From assembly GCA_902613755.1 (NCBI GenBank), contig CACMIH010000003.1, forward strand, positions 1-64,000: 64,000 nt of DNA, written 5' to 3'. Below are positions 8,855 through 16,916 of the stretch, one piece after another (within the stretch, counting starts at the first letter, position 1; the number at the start of each line of letters is the position of its first letter). Source of the stretch: an uncultured Pelagibacteraceae bacterium (lineage in GTDB: Bacteria; Pseudomonadota; Alphaproteobacteria; Pelagibacterales; Pelagibacteraceae). The notes under the pieces are model-generated. The model did no database searches, was not told where the DNA came from, and worked only from the letters and a program-made list of their open reading frames with translations. The position numbers and the translations under genes were made by a program.

Positions 8855-9838
8855 TTAATTCTTTAAAAGTTTGTGACTGCTACTCATAAAGTAGCTTGTG
8901 AATTGAGTTAACATACTTACTGCAAATACTGCTAAGTAAACTGCCATTAAATAAAGTAAATATAGTCCGTTAGAACCTTGCTGAGTAATCTCAAATGAAA
9001 TTACTGGACCATTAATGATACTAGCTTTACCTCCCATACCTAAAAATATTACTATCAAGCATAAAGGAATACCTAAAACGAGAGATCCAATTGCATTCGT
9101 CCAGGCCTTCTTTCTCTCACTAAAATTAGCATACAAAACATCAACTCTTACATGACCTTCATGAATTAGTGCATATGCACTTGCAAAAAGATAAAGAGCA
9201 GCATACCAAAAACGAACAAGATCTCCTTGAAATGCTTGTTCATATTGAAAAATAAATCTTGATATAACAATCAAGAATTCACTTCCAACTACTAAAACTG
9301 CTAACCAAATAAACCCTACAGATTTATTAAAATAACCAATTATAAAAGAGGCTAATATTAAAGGAAAGTGAATATATGTAATTCTGAAAGCAGGTTTTAC
9401 TAAATTAATTTTAACTTGTTCCCCAAAAATTGGCTCAACCAATTTTTCTACAACCATAAATGAGATTAAAAAATCTACAACCCCAACAATTAATACAGCC
9501 CAGAATGAAGATCTTATAACATATGCTGTTATTTTTTTTAGTATCTCTGAGTCTGTTTGTAATGTTTGATTTAAAGATTTAAGAACAAATATTATAACCG
9601 CCACAAAAGATAAAAAATAAAACAACAATTGAATATACGATAAATTTATCGCTAATCCCTCTAGAGGCTTATTTAATTTTTTGAATCCAAATAATTCATA
9701 ATGAGAAAAAAGTTTTTTAACTCCTGGCCAATCAAACCAAACTGTTAAGACATTATTTATTAAAAAAATAAATGTTAATGCCAAGATAGAATAACTAAAT
9801 ATTCTTATTAAAATAGATAAGTTTTTTTTCTCAACCAT
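8855..9838 (-). CDS. dctQ: TRAP transporter small permease DctQ (long form)
   Basis: The 327-residue membrane protein is longer than usual DctQ (160-200 residues). The C-terminal half carries the DctQ signature (YEQAFQGDLVRFWYAALYLFASAYALIHEGHVRVDV, positions about 198-234, including the conserved EGHVRVDV motif). The N-terminal half adds several hydrophobic segments, as in the long DctQ subunits that pair with large DctM proteins. It sits 3 bases before dctM and 71 bases after the binding-protein gene; a strong hairpin fills that gap. Confidence 0.88.
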   Translation of the reverse strand: MVEKKNLSILIRIFSYSILALTFIFLINNVLTVWFDWPGVKKLFSHYELFGFKKLNKPLEGLAINLSYIQLLFYFLSFVAVIIFVLKSLNQTLQTDSEILKKITAYVIRSSFWAVLIVGVVDFLISFMVVEKLVEPIFGEQVKINLVKPAFRITYIHFPLILASFIIGYFNKSVGFIWLAVLVVGSEFLIVISRFIFQYEQAFQGDLVRFWYAALYLFASAYALIHEGHVRVDVLYANFSERKKAWTNAIGSLVLGIPLCLIVIFLGMGGKASIINGPVISFEITQQGSNGLYLLYLMAVYLAVFAVSMLTQFTSYFMSSSHKLLKN

Positions 9839-9866
9839 ATGACAAAACTTTTAATGATATATAAAA

Positions 9867-9890
9867 AGAGGGCCCATTTAAGGGCCCTCT
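9867..9890 (-). terminator. Intrinsic terminator/attenuator between TRAP dctP and dctQ
   Basis: A perfect 9-bp GC-rich stem (AGAGGGCCC 9867-9875 with GGGCCCTCT 9882-9890) with a 6-base loop. On the minus strand it is followed by TTTTTATAT. It lies right after the dctP stop and before dctQ. It would end most transcripts after the binding protein, or protect their 3' end, and let some continue into the permease genes. Confidence 0.85.
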
Positions 9891-9909
9891 AGTATTAATT
9901 AGAATTAAA

Positions 9910-11043
9910 TTATACTCCTAATGCTCTATTTCTTTGAGAAATGTAAGGCGAGTCAGACAAGTTTGTCCAAGCACCTATTTCTTTTCGTCCTTTAATAAAG
10001 GCATCATGTACTTTCTTAGCAAGAGCACTATGTTGCTGAACTTCATCAAAAACTTCCGCAGCACCTTTTGCAAAAGCGTCATAAACTTTATCATTAAACT
10101 TCTCAAGTTTGACACCATTCTCATTTACTAAACGAGCAAGTGCAGCTCCATTTTTAGCATTATACTCAGCCATTGTAGTTGTATCAGCCCAATCACAAGC
10201 AGTTTTAATAGTTAACTGGTCTGACTTAGTTAGACTTGTAAACCAAGACTTGTTAACTCCACAAGCTAATGTAGATCCTGGCTCGTGCATTCCTGGATAA
10301 TAATAATACTTGGCTGCTTCATAAAACTTGAAAGCCTCATCATTCCAAGGTCCTACCCATTCCGTTGCATCAATTGCACCAGACACAAGGTTTTCATAAA
10401 TTTGTCCACCTGGAAGTGAAATTGGAGAACCACCAAGTTTTCCAAGTACTTGTCCACCTAAACCAGGCATACGCATTTTTAAACCTTTAATATCATTAGC
10501 TGATCTAATTTTTTTGTTAAACCAACCACCCATTTGCACTCCGGTGTTACCAGCAGCAAAACTTTGTGTTCCGAAATCATCAGTCAATTCATCCCACAGC
10601 TCTTGGCCACCAGCAAATTTTAACCACGCATTCATTTCAGCATATGTGAAACCGAATGGAACGGCAGTAAAATATCCAAATGCAGGGTGTTTTTTAACCC
10701 AGTAGTAATCAGCACCGTGATACATTTGAGAATTTCCAGAAGCAACTTCATCAAACGAGTCAAATGCTTTTACCCTTTCATTAGCAGCATAATAAGTAAC
10801 TTGAATTCTACCGTCACTCATATCACTCAATCTTTGAGCAAGTCTTTGTGCACCAGTTCCAAGGCCTGGAAAATCTCTTGGCCAAGTAGCTACCATAGAA
10901 GCTTCGATTCTCTCTTTGGCAACAGCTGGAGCAGATAAAGATGATGCTGCAACAGCAGCAACACCAGTTGCAGCTGCAGTTTTAAAGAACTTTCTTCTTG
11001 AAGGTGATCTAGAAACCTTCAATGATTTTTTTTCTTTAATCAT
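9910..11043 (-). CDS. dctP: TRAP transporter substrate-binding protein (TakP-like, Tat signal)
   Basis: Periplasmic solute receptor, 377 residues. The N-terminus has a twin-arginine signal (SRRKFFKTAAATG, then a hydrophobic stretch and APAVAKE). The mature part has the pattern of 2-oxoacid/lactate TRAP receptors: LPGGQIYENLVSGAIDA, then EWVGPWNDEAFKFY and YYYYPGMHEPG. In TakP of Rhodobacter and TTHA0766 of Thermus the matching region binds pyruvate or lactate with a cation. The ligand here is therefore probably a small 2-oxo or 2-hydroxy acid, consistent with the hydroxyacid enzymes at 16-23 kb. A strong AGGAG ribosome binding site precedes the ATG. Confidence 0.9.
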   Translation of the reverse strand: MIKEKKSLKVSRSPSRRKFFKTAAATGVAAVAASSLSAPAVAKERIEASMVATWPRDFPGLGTGAQRLAQRLSDMSDGRIQVTYYAANERVKAFDSFDEVASGNSQMYHGADYYWVKKHPAFGYFTAVPFGFTYAEMNAWLKFAGGQELWDELTDDFGTQSFAAGNTGVQMGGWFNKKIRSANDIKGLKMRMPGLGGQVLGKLGGSPISLPGGQIYENLVSGAIDATEWVGPWNDEAFKFYEAAKYYYYPGMHEPGSTLACGVNKSWFTSLTKSDQLTIKTACDWADTTTMAEYNAKNGAALARLVNENGVKLEKFNDKVYDAFAKGAAEVFDEVQQHSALAKKVHDAFIKGRKEIGAWTNLSDSPYISQRNRALGV

Positions 11044-11061
11044 TAGTATCTCCTCTTCTTT

Positions 11062-11073
11062 GTTAATTAACTG
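11062..11073 (-). promoter_or_regulatory. Leader palindrome of TRAP operon 1
   Basis: On the minus strand the sequence CAGTTAATTAAC lies 18 bases before the dctP ATG and just ahead of the AGGAG ribosome binding site. The same 12 bases occur before the second TRAP receptor gene (15879-15890), and the half-sites AGTTA/TAACT recur before the acetate-type symporter operon (55117-55126). A binding site or mRNA hairpin is inferred. Confidence 0.4.
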
Positions 11074-11113
11074 AATAGATTAAATTACAATTGGACGTTT
11101 AAGTCTATACTAA

Positions 11114-11164
11114 AATTCCTATTGAAAGAATATAATACAATCAGAGGTAGTAAATTTAGGAATT
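11114..11164. repeat. 8-bp inverted repeat upstream of dctP
   Basis: AATTCCTA (11114-11121) is matched by TAGGAATT (11157-11164) with 35 bases between, in the gap after the 58-residue gene and before dctP. The interior contains a minus-strand TATTAT that could be a -10 box for dctP. It has no U-run and is not a classical terminator. With this base composition a chance repeat is possible. Confidence 0.25.
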
Positions 11165-11171
11165 ATTAAAT

Positions 11172-11348
11172 TTATTTTTTGTCAAAAAAGGCTTCGTATA
11201 ACATCATCGATATAGCAAGTATCATCAATATATAAACTGGTAATACATCAAGAAAACCTATCATCATAGATCTTGTAAGTGTTGTTGCTAAACCTAAAAG
11301 AAAAAAGATTGCAAAAGAAAGTCCTATTAGTGTTACAAGTTTATTCAT
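11172..11348 (-). CDS. Small two-helix membrane protein
   Basis: A 58-residue protein starting at the ATG at 11348 (MNKLVTLIGLSFAIFF) with two hydrophobic helices split by a short TRSMM loop, ending YEAFFDKK. The open frame runs further upstream, but only as a shadow of the amidase 3' end, so I take the later ATG. It overlaps the amidase stop by 8 bases and so is translationally coupled to it. The function is unknown; association with the second TRAP system is inferred from position. Confidence 0.6.
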   Translation of the reverse strand: MNKLVTLIGLSFAIFFLLGLATTLTRSMMIGFLDVLPVYILMILAISMMLYEAFFDKK

Positions 11349-12678
11349 TAAATTTCTCACTTTCCTTTTCAAGCCAACTGGAAACTCCCAAGAAACGATT
11401 GTCGTCATATCTCTCTCCAATAACTTGAATTCCTAATGGTAAATTATTTTCGCCTTGAAGTAAAGGAAGTGAAATACAAGGAGTTCCTAAGTAAGACCAA
11501 ACTTTGTTGAAATCAGCTGATCCAGTACTCTTTAGACCTTTTGGGGCAACACCAGGGCTTGATGGCGATAAAACACCATGATAATCCTCGAATACTTCTT
11601 TATATGAATCATAACTTCTTTTCATAAAATCTATTGCTTCAGCATATTCTTTTGCAGTATGTTTTCTTCCATTTGCAATTGCATTTTGCATAATTTTTGA
11701 AAGTTTTGATTTATAATTTTTGTAATAATCACTAAAATTATTAGCTAAATCACTTTCGTAAATTATTTGATGGAATTTATGGATATCTTTAAAATAAGAA
11801 GGTGTATCATGAACTTCAATATTTTTTTTAAATGACTTTATAAAATATTCAAAAGATTCCTTAGATTTTTTGTCAATTGATTTCCAAAATTCAGTTTTAT
11901 AAAATATGAACTTAGGTTCATATAAAGGACCTTTTTTCACAGCATCAACCATATTATTTGAAGAATAATAAACAGTGGCAGGGTCATGGGAATCTTTTTT
12001 AATTAACTCTTTAACTAAATAAGCTATGTCCTCGACTGTTTTTCCAAAAACTCCTAAATGATCAAGTTTTTCTGAAGTCTTCAATACTCCGTTTCTAGAA
12101 ATTAAGCCAAATGACGGTTTGTATCCAACAACACCACAATAAGATGCTGGTCTGATTATTGAGCCACCTGTTTGTGATCCAATTGAAAGTGGAGCCATAT
12201 AAGATGCAATTACTGCAGCAGAACCACTTGATGATCCTCCTGGTGTTCGTGAATAATCATGTGGGTTTTTTGTTTTAGAGGGATTTAAATATGCTAATTC
12301 TGTAGTAACTGTTTTACCCATCACAATAGCCCCTGAAGATGTTAATAAATCAATTATTTCTGCATTTTGTGAATAAGATTTTCCTTTTCTTATTGGCGTT
12401 CCACATTCTGTTGGCATATCTAAAGTACCAACAATATCCTTAACAGCTACAGGAATACCATGTAACGGTCCAGTTGGTTTTCCAGATTTTTTGTAAGCAT
12501 CTGACTCTTTAGCTTTTTCTAATAATAATTCTTTGTCAAAAAAAGCCCAAGCATTTATATCTTTTTCAAACTTATTAATTCTTTGTATGTATGCTTCACA
12601 TATCTCCACAGAAGTAATTTGAGAATTCGAAATTTTATTTATTAATTCTTCAACAGAAAAATTTATAACTTCATTCAT
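11341..12678 (-). CDS. Amidase (amidase-signature family)
   Basis: Hydrolase of about 445 residues with the Ser-cisSer-Lys triad of the amidase-signature family: Lys in AVKDIVGT, the Gly/Ser-rich GGSSSGSAAV with the nucleophile, and SQTGGSIIRPAS. GatA-type amidotransferases share these motifs, but no gatB or gatC partners are nearby, so a catabolic amidase is more likely. I start at the ATG at 12678 (MNEVINFS), which follows the dctM stop by a few bases; the alternative is a TTG at 12693 inside dctM. The position right after dctM suggests it may process the TRAP2 substrate (inference). Confidence 0.85.
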   Translation of the reverse strand: MNEVINFSVEELINKISNSQITSVEICEAYIQRINKFEKDINAWAFFDKELLLEKAKESDAYKKSGKPTGPLHGIPVAVKDIVGTLDMPTECGTPIRKGKSYSQNAEIIDLLTSSGAIVMGKTVTTELAYLNPSKTKNPHDYSRTPGGSSSGSAAVIASYMAPLSIGSQTGGSIIRPASYCGVVGYKPSFGLISRNGVLKTSEKLDHLGVFGKTVEDIAYLVKELIKKDSHDPATVYYSSNNMVDAVKKGPLYEPKFIFYKTEFWKSIDKKSKESFEYFIKSFKKNIEVHDTPSYFKDIHKFHQIIYESDLANNFSDYYKNYKSKLSKIMQNAIANGRKHTAKEYAEAIDFMKRSYDSYKEVFEDYHGVLSPSSPGVAPKGLKSTGSADFNKVWSYLGTPCISLPLLQGENNLPLGIQVIGERYDDNRFLGVSSWLEKESEKFNE

Positions 12679-12682
12679 CAAC

Positions 12683-14044
12683 TTAGTTAGCAAATAATTG
12701 ATCAGGTAACCATAAAGCTATACCTGGAAATAAATACATTAAAACCATTCCAAAAATAACAATTGCTAAGAATGGCATGATGCCTTTGAATACCTCAATT
12801 AATTCAACATTTTTAGATTGTACACCTTTTAAGTAATAAGCCGACATGGCCATGGGGGGTGTTAAAAATGATGTTTGTAGATTTAAAGCAATTAACATTG
12901 CAAAAAAATAAGGGTTCACTCCAAAAAATTCTACTAAAGGTAAAAATATTGGAACAAATATAATTAATATTTCAGTCCACTCTAATGGCCAGCCTAATAA
13001 GAAAATTATAATTTGTGTAATTACTAAAAATTGCCAAGGCTGTATATCCATTGATTTAAAAAAATGCTCAAATACTTCATGTCCTCCTAAATATGAAAAT
13101 ACTGACGCAAATGTCCAAGATCCAATAAACAACCACATAATCATTGCAGTAGTTTTTGCGGTTAGAAATACAGACTCTTTAAAATTTTTCCATTTTAGAG
13201 ATTTATAAAAGAAAGATAAAACTAATGCTCCAAAAGCTCCAACACCTGCTGCTTCCGCTGGGGTAGCTAGACCTGCAAGAATGCTTCCTAAAACTAATAT
13301 GATTAATGAAAATAAAGGTAAGAATGAAACCAAAACTTCTTTTAAGATTACTGATCTAGGAGGAATTTCTTCTTTAGGAGGCTTAGGTGCAACTGATGGA
13401 TTAAAATAAGCCAAAATAATTGCATATAAAATATATAGACCTGCTAACATTAGACCGGGAAATATTGCTGCTGCAAATAATCTTAATGGAGATAACTGAG
13501 CTATCACTGCATAAACAATAAGCATAATACTAGGAGGAATTAAAATTCCTAAACAGCCTCCAGCACATATTACTCCTGATGCAAATTTTTTATCATAACC
13601 AGCTTTCACCATTGCAGGCCAGGCAAGCAAACCCATTAAAGTTACAACTGCCCCAATTATTCCCGTTGCTGTAGAGAATAAAGTGCAAGTAACTAAGGCT
13701 GCGACTGCCATCGAAGCTGGCAGCGAATGAGATGCAAGTCTTATGGCATAAAACAATCTTGCAACTATACCTGCTCTTTCAACTAAATAGCCCATAAATA
13801 AAAATAAAGGTACGGCGGTGAGGACATGGTTATCCATGACAGAGTAGGTATTTGAAACAAATAAATTAAATATCCTATTGTCTAATAGATGATCCATTCT
13901 TGACGGATCAAAATATGCGTAATACCCAAATCCTAAACCCATTGCCATTAAAGTAAATGCAATAGGAAATCCTAGTAATACAGCAAACAGAAATATAACC
14001 ATCATTAAAATTGCAATTTCTGGATTTGTTAAACTAAACAACAT
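12683..14044 (-). CDS. dctM: TRAP transporter large permease DctM (system 2)
   Basis: The 453-residue inner-membrane permease is of normal DctM length, with about 12 hydrophobic segments and the conserved HVLTAVPLFLFMGYLVERAG, ATGIIGAVVTLMG, AGGCLGILIPPS and LQTSFLTPPMAMSAYYLKG. It imports a substrate delivered by the receptor at 14708 using an ion gradient. Its start overlaps the DctQ gene by 11 bases. It is much shorter than the DctM at 6200 because it lacks the coiled extension. Confidence 0.92.
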   Translation of the reverse strand: MLFSLTNPEIAILMMVIFLFAVLLGFPIAFTLMAMGLGFGYYAYFDPSRMDHLLDNRIFNLFVSNTYSVMDNHVLTAVPLFLFMGYLVERAGIVARLFYAIRLASHSLPASMAVAALVTCTLFSTATGIIGAVVTLMGLLAWPAMVKAGYDKKFASGVICAGGCLGILIPPSIMLIVYAVIAQLSPLRLFAAAIFPGLMLAGLYILYAIILAYFNPSVAPKPPKEEIPPRSVILKEVLVSFLPLFSLIILVLGSILAGLATPAEAAGVGAFGALVLSFFYKSLKWKNFKESVFLTAKTTAMIMWLFIGSWTFASVFSYLGGHEVFEHFFKSMDIQPWQFLVITQIIIFLLGWPLEWTEILIIFVPIFLPLVEFFGVNPYFFAMLIALNLQTSFLTPPMAMSAYYLKGVQSKNVELIEVFKGIMPFLAIVIFGMVLMYLFPGIALWLPDQLFAN

Positions 14045-14618
14045 CTATTTTTTCTTCCTCTTTAGATTTTCTCATTAAAATTTTCTCTGTTTCTTCTGCA
14101 CCAGCATCTCTCTCTGGCCAATGTCCCGTTCTAATGCAAATAATTGCTCTAAAAACTTCACTAATTCCTTGGAGAGTAAGAAGCATTCCCGATAAAGGTA
14201 TCAAAGATTTTGCCATATAAATTTGAATTTGTGCTGGACTATTCCAGCTTGTTTCTTTTACCATCCATGCTTTAGCTGCATACTCATATCCATAAAATGC
14301 AAGTGCAATTACCCCTGGAAAAAAGAAGATAAAATAAAGTATTAAATCAATCCATCCTTGAACTTTAGTTGGGAACAACCTGTAAATAACATCTCCTCTC
14401 ACGTGAGCCTCAGTCGCCAAAGTGTATGCTCCAGCCATCATAAATATTGCTCCATACATCTGTAAACTAAAATCAAAATTCCATAAAGTAGGTGCATTAA
14501 ATGCATAAGCCATTATGACTTCGTAACATGTTCCACCCATTAAAATAACTATGCACCATGAGAAGGCTTTACCCATTGAGGAGCTAAGTGTGTCTGCAAA
14601 TTTTATATAAGAGTACAT
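14034..14618 (-). CDS. dctQ: TRAP transporter small permease DctQ (system 2)
   Basis: A 194-residue, four-helix membrane subunit with the DctQ signature (MAGAYTLATEAHVRGDVIYR). It ends in a charged tail rich in K and E (KILMRKSKEEEKIDVV). It lies between the receptor gene, from which an intrinsic terminator-like hairpin separates it, and dctM, which it overlaps by 11 bases. Confidence 0.9.
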   Translation of the reverse strand: MYSYIKFADTLSSSMGKAFSWCIVILMGGTCYEVIMAYAFNAPTLWNFDFSLQMYGAIFMMAGAYTLATEAHVRGDVIYRLFPTKVQGWIDLILYFIFFFPGVIALAFYGYEYAAKAWMVKETSWNSPAQIQIYMAKSLIPLSGMLLTLQGISEVFRAIICIRTGHWPERDAGAEETEKILMRKSKEEEKIDVV

Positions 14619-14664
14619 ATTTTACTAGCTTATCTTAATTTTCTTAATTAATTCAATTAAAAAA

Positions 14665-14686
14665 AAGGGGGCTAAAAAGCCCCCTT
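14665..14686 (-). terminator. Intrinsic terminator/attenuator between TRAP2 dctP and dctQ
   Basis: A perfect 8-bp stem (AAGGGGGC 14665-14672 with GCCCCCTT 14679-14686) with a 6-base loop, followed on the minus strand by a run of T. It sits immediately after the receptor gene, in the same place as the hairpin at 9867-9890 in the first TRAP operon, and would favour excess receptor over permease. Confidence 0.85.
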
Positions 14687-14707
14687 AATTTTTTATATAT
14701 TTAAACC

Positions 14708-15865
14708 TTAGATTTTAACTTTCGCTAACGGACCAAACTCGTTTTCGTAAGCAAGTCTGTAGTTAGGCTGATTCATCAGTAAGTATTTCATTACTCTTTT
14801 CGCATAAGCTTTTTGTGAATCAACAATCTTCTTAAAGAATGGATCTTTAGAAGAAAAATCACCTACAACTTTATCCCAACCTTTTAACTGCTCTGCTAAA
14901 ATTGCATCTGAAGTTTGGTAAACGTTTACTTTATGCTCATTCATCAATTTAGATAAATCAGCTGAGTATCTTACCAAAGCTTTAAAGTAGTTAGCGGTAT
15001 TTGCTGCATACGAAGCATTTTTTAATATTGCTTGGTTTGCAGGAGATAAGCTATTAAATGTTTTTTTGTTAATAGGTATTTCAAACATCTCTTGAGATTG
15101 GTGGAAAGATCCTAAGTGATAATGCTTAGAAACATCTTGCATACCAAATTGAGAGTCTGAAGTTGGGTTGTTAAACTCAGCAGCTTCAATCAAACCAGTC
15201 TTCATAGCTGGCTGAATTTCACCACCTGGTAATTGTCTAACTACCATACCCATTGCAGTAAGAACGTTAGTTGCAAGACCAACTGTTCTATACTTCATTC
15301 CTTTAACATCACTTACTTTAGTTACGTTCTTTTTAAACCAACCAAAAGGTTGAGCTGGCATAGGCATCGCAAAAACACCAACATAGTCGTATCCAACTTT
15401 TGCTAATGTTTCCTCATACAATGCTCTTCCACCGCCTTCTTCCATCCAAGCCATTACTTCTTGAGATGACAGACCGTAAGATGGGCCAGTTCCGAAAAGA
15501 GACGCGGCAGGATTTTTTCCATACCAATAAGCAGTAACCCAGTGTCCCATATCAAGAACACCATCACTTACTGCTTGTCCAATTTCTCCAGTTTTTACAA
15601 CTGCTCCAACAGGCTGAAGGTCAATTTTTAAACTTCCACCTGACATGTCTCCAACCATTTTGGCATAGTCTCCAGCCATTTCAAAAAAGATGTTAGCACC
15701 TGAAGGCCATGCAGCTTGCATCTTTAATGTTTGCGGAGCACCAAAAGCAACATTTGGCATTGCGACAGCTGTTGCTGCGGCTGCACCAGTTGCTGCTGCG
15801 GCTTTGAAGAACTTTCTTCTTGAAGGAGTCTTAGAACCCTTCAATGATTTTTTATTTTTAATCAT
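14708..15865 (-). CDS. dctP: TRAP transporter substrate-binding protein (mannitol/chloroaromatic type, Tat signal)
   Basis: A 385-residue periplasmic receptor. A twin-arginine signal (SRRKFFKAAAATG, then an alanine-rich stretch ending NVAFGA) precedes a DctP fold with MPMPAQPFGWF, VKGMKYRTVGL and QLPGGEIQPAMKTGLIEAAEF. The binding-site region differs from the receptor at 9910 (no EWxGP motif), so a different ligand is expected. The signal peptide, however, is nearly identical to that receptor's. GGAG precedes the ATG. The ligand is unknown; the adjacent amidase hints at an amide-containing compound. Confidence 0.9.
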   Translation of the reverse strand: MIKNKKSLKGSKTPSRRKFFKAAAATGAAAATAVAMPNVAFGAPQTLKMQAAWPSGANIFFEMAGDYAKMVGDMSGGSLKIDLQPVGAVVKTGEIGQAVSDGVLDMGHWVTAYWYGKNPAASLFGTGPSYGLSSQEVMAWMEEGGGRALYEETLAKVGYDYVGVFAMPMPAQPFGWFKKNVTKVSDVKGMKYRTVGLATNVLTAMGMVVRQLPGGEIQPAMKTGLIEAAEFNNPTSDSQFGMQDVSKHYHLGSFHQSQEMFEIPINKKTFNSLSPANQAILKNASYAANTANYFKALVRYSADLSKLMNEHKVNVYQTSDAILAEQLKGWDKVVGDFSSKDPFFKKIVDSQKAYAKRVMKYLLMNQPNYRLAYENEFGPLAKVKI

Positions 15866-15878
15866 TTCTTCTCCTCTA

Positions 15879-15890
15879 GTTAATTAACTG
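15879..15890 (-). promoter_or_regulatory. Leader palindrome of TRAP operon 2
   Basis: The minus strand reads CCAGTTAATTAACT just before the ribosome binding site of dctP. The perfect palindrome AGTTAATTAACT is flanked by CTTCTC upstream and GAGAAG downstream, so the leader can fold with the GGAG ribosome binding site partly paired to the upstream CTTCTCTCC. It matches the site at 11062-11073. A regulatory role is inferred. Confidence 0.45.
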
Positions 15891-16001
15891 GAGAGAAGTA
15901 AAACATATATTCAAATTAGAGTCTTTCTAAAAAGAGGCACAGATTGTCACTATTATGTTAAAATTAAAAATTTTTACAATCCTTAGTTGATTCTAGAAAA
16001 T

Positions 16002-16916
16002 TTAATCAATTGGATAATCCCAAGCGCTTCCACCTATGACTTTAGAAATAGCTGAAAAATCTTTAGTATCATTTCCTTCTTTACAAAATTGATCATAAAT
16101 TTCTAAAGCCATTTTTCCTAATGGTGTTTCAGCATTTACACTTTTCGCACAATCATTTGCAAGTTTAAGATCTTTATTCATCATTCCTGCAGAAAAACCT
16201 GGACGATAATTATTATTTGAAGGCGTACCATCAATTAAACCAGGTAAAGGTGGATAAACAGAAATTGGCCAACTGTTACCTGATGCATTTTTCATGATTT
16301 CATGAACTTTTTTAATATCGATGTTTAATCTTTTTGCTAACATTAACGACTCTGAAGCAGCAATCATGGCAATCCCTAGAGCCATATTGTTACAAATTTT
16401 GGCACCATTCCCACTACCTAAATCACCTGCATGAAATATATTTTTCCCCATGATTTTTAATAAAGGTAGCGCTTTTTCATATGCCTCTTTTGATCCACCA
16501 ACCATTATATTTAAAGTTGCTTTTTGGGCTCCCATTACTCCACCACTAACTGGCGCATCAATCATTTGTATTCCTTTTTCTGAAGCTTTTTTTCCAATTT
16601 CATTAGAAGTTTGAATATCAATTGTTGAACAATCAATTAACAAACAGTTTTTTGAAACTTTATTTATTATTCCGCTTTCTCCTAAATAAACATCCTTAGA
16701 ATGTTTACCTTCTGGAAGCATGGTTATCACTGTTTCAACATCAGCTGTAATTAAATCATCTAAATTTTCAATTATTTCAAGATTTTTATCTCTCGCAATC
16801 TCAAGCATTTTTTTTGAGACATCAAAAACTTTTACAGATTTACCTGCCTTCATTAAATTTTCAGCCATTGGACAACCCATGTTGCCAACACCAATAAACG
16901 CTATCGATTTAGACAT
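16002..16916 (-). CDS. 3-hydroxyisobutyrate dehydrogenase family oxidoreductase
   Basis: NAD(P)-dependent beta-hydroxyacid dehydrogenase, 304 residues. The nucleotide-binding loop is FIGVGNMGCPMAENL, followed by the family motif DAPVSGGVMGAQKATL and the catalytic lysine region GSGNGAKICNNM. Members act on 3-hydroxyisobutyrate or tartronate semialdehyde; sequence alone does not decide between them. Its ATG overlaps by one base the stop of the D-2-hydroxyacid dehydrogenase gene before it. A link to glyoxylate/hydroxypyruvate metabolism is plausible from the neighbours. Confidence 0.88.
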   Translation of the reverse strand: MSKSIAFIGVGNMGCPMAENLMKAGKSVKVFDVSKKMLEIARDKNLEIIENLDDLITADVETVITMLPEGKHSKDVYLGESGIINKVSKNCLLIDCSTIDIQTSNEIGKKASEKGIQMIDAPVSGGVMGAQKATLNIMVGGSKEAYEKALPLLKIMGKNIFHAGDLGSGNGAKICNNMALGIAMIAASESLMLAKRLNIDIKKVHEIMKNASGNSWPISVYPPLPGLIDGTPSNNNYRPGFSAGMMNKDLKLANDCAKSVNAETPLGKMALEIYDQFCKEGNDTKDFSAISKVIGGSAWDYPID

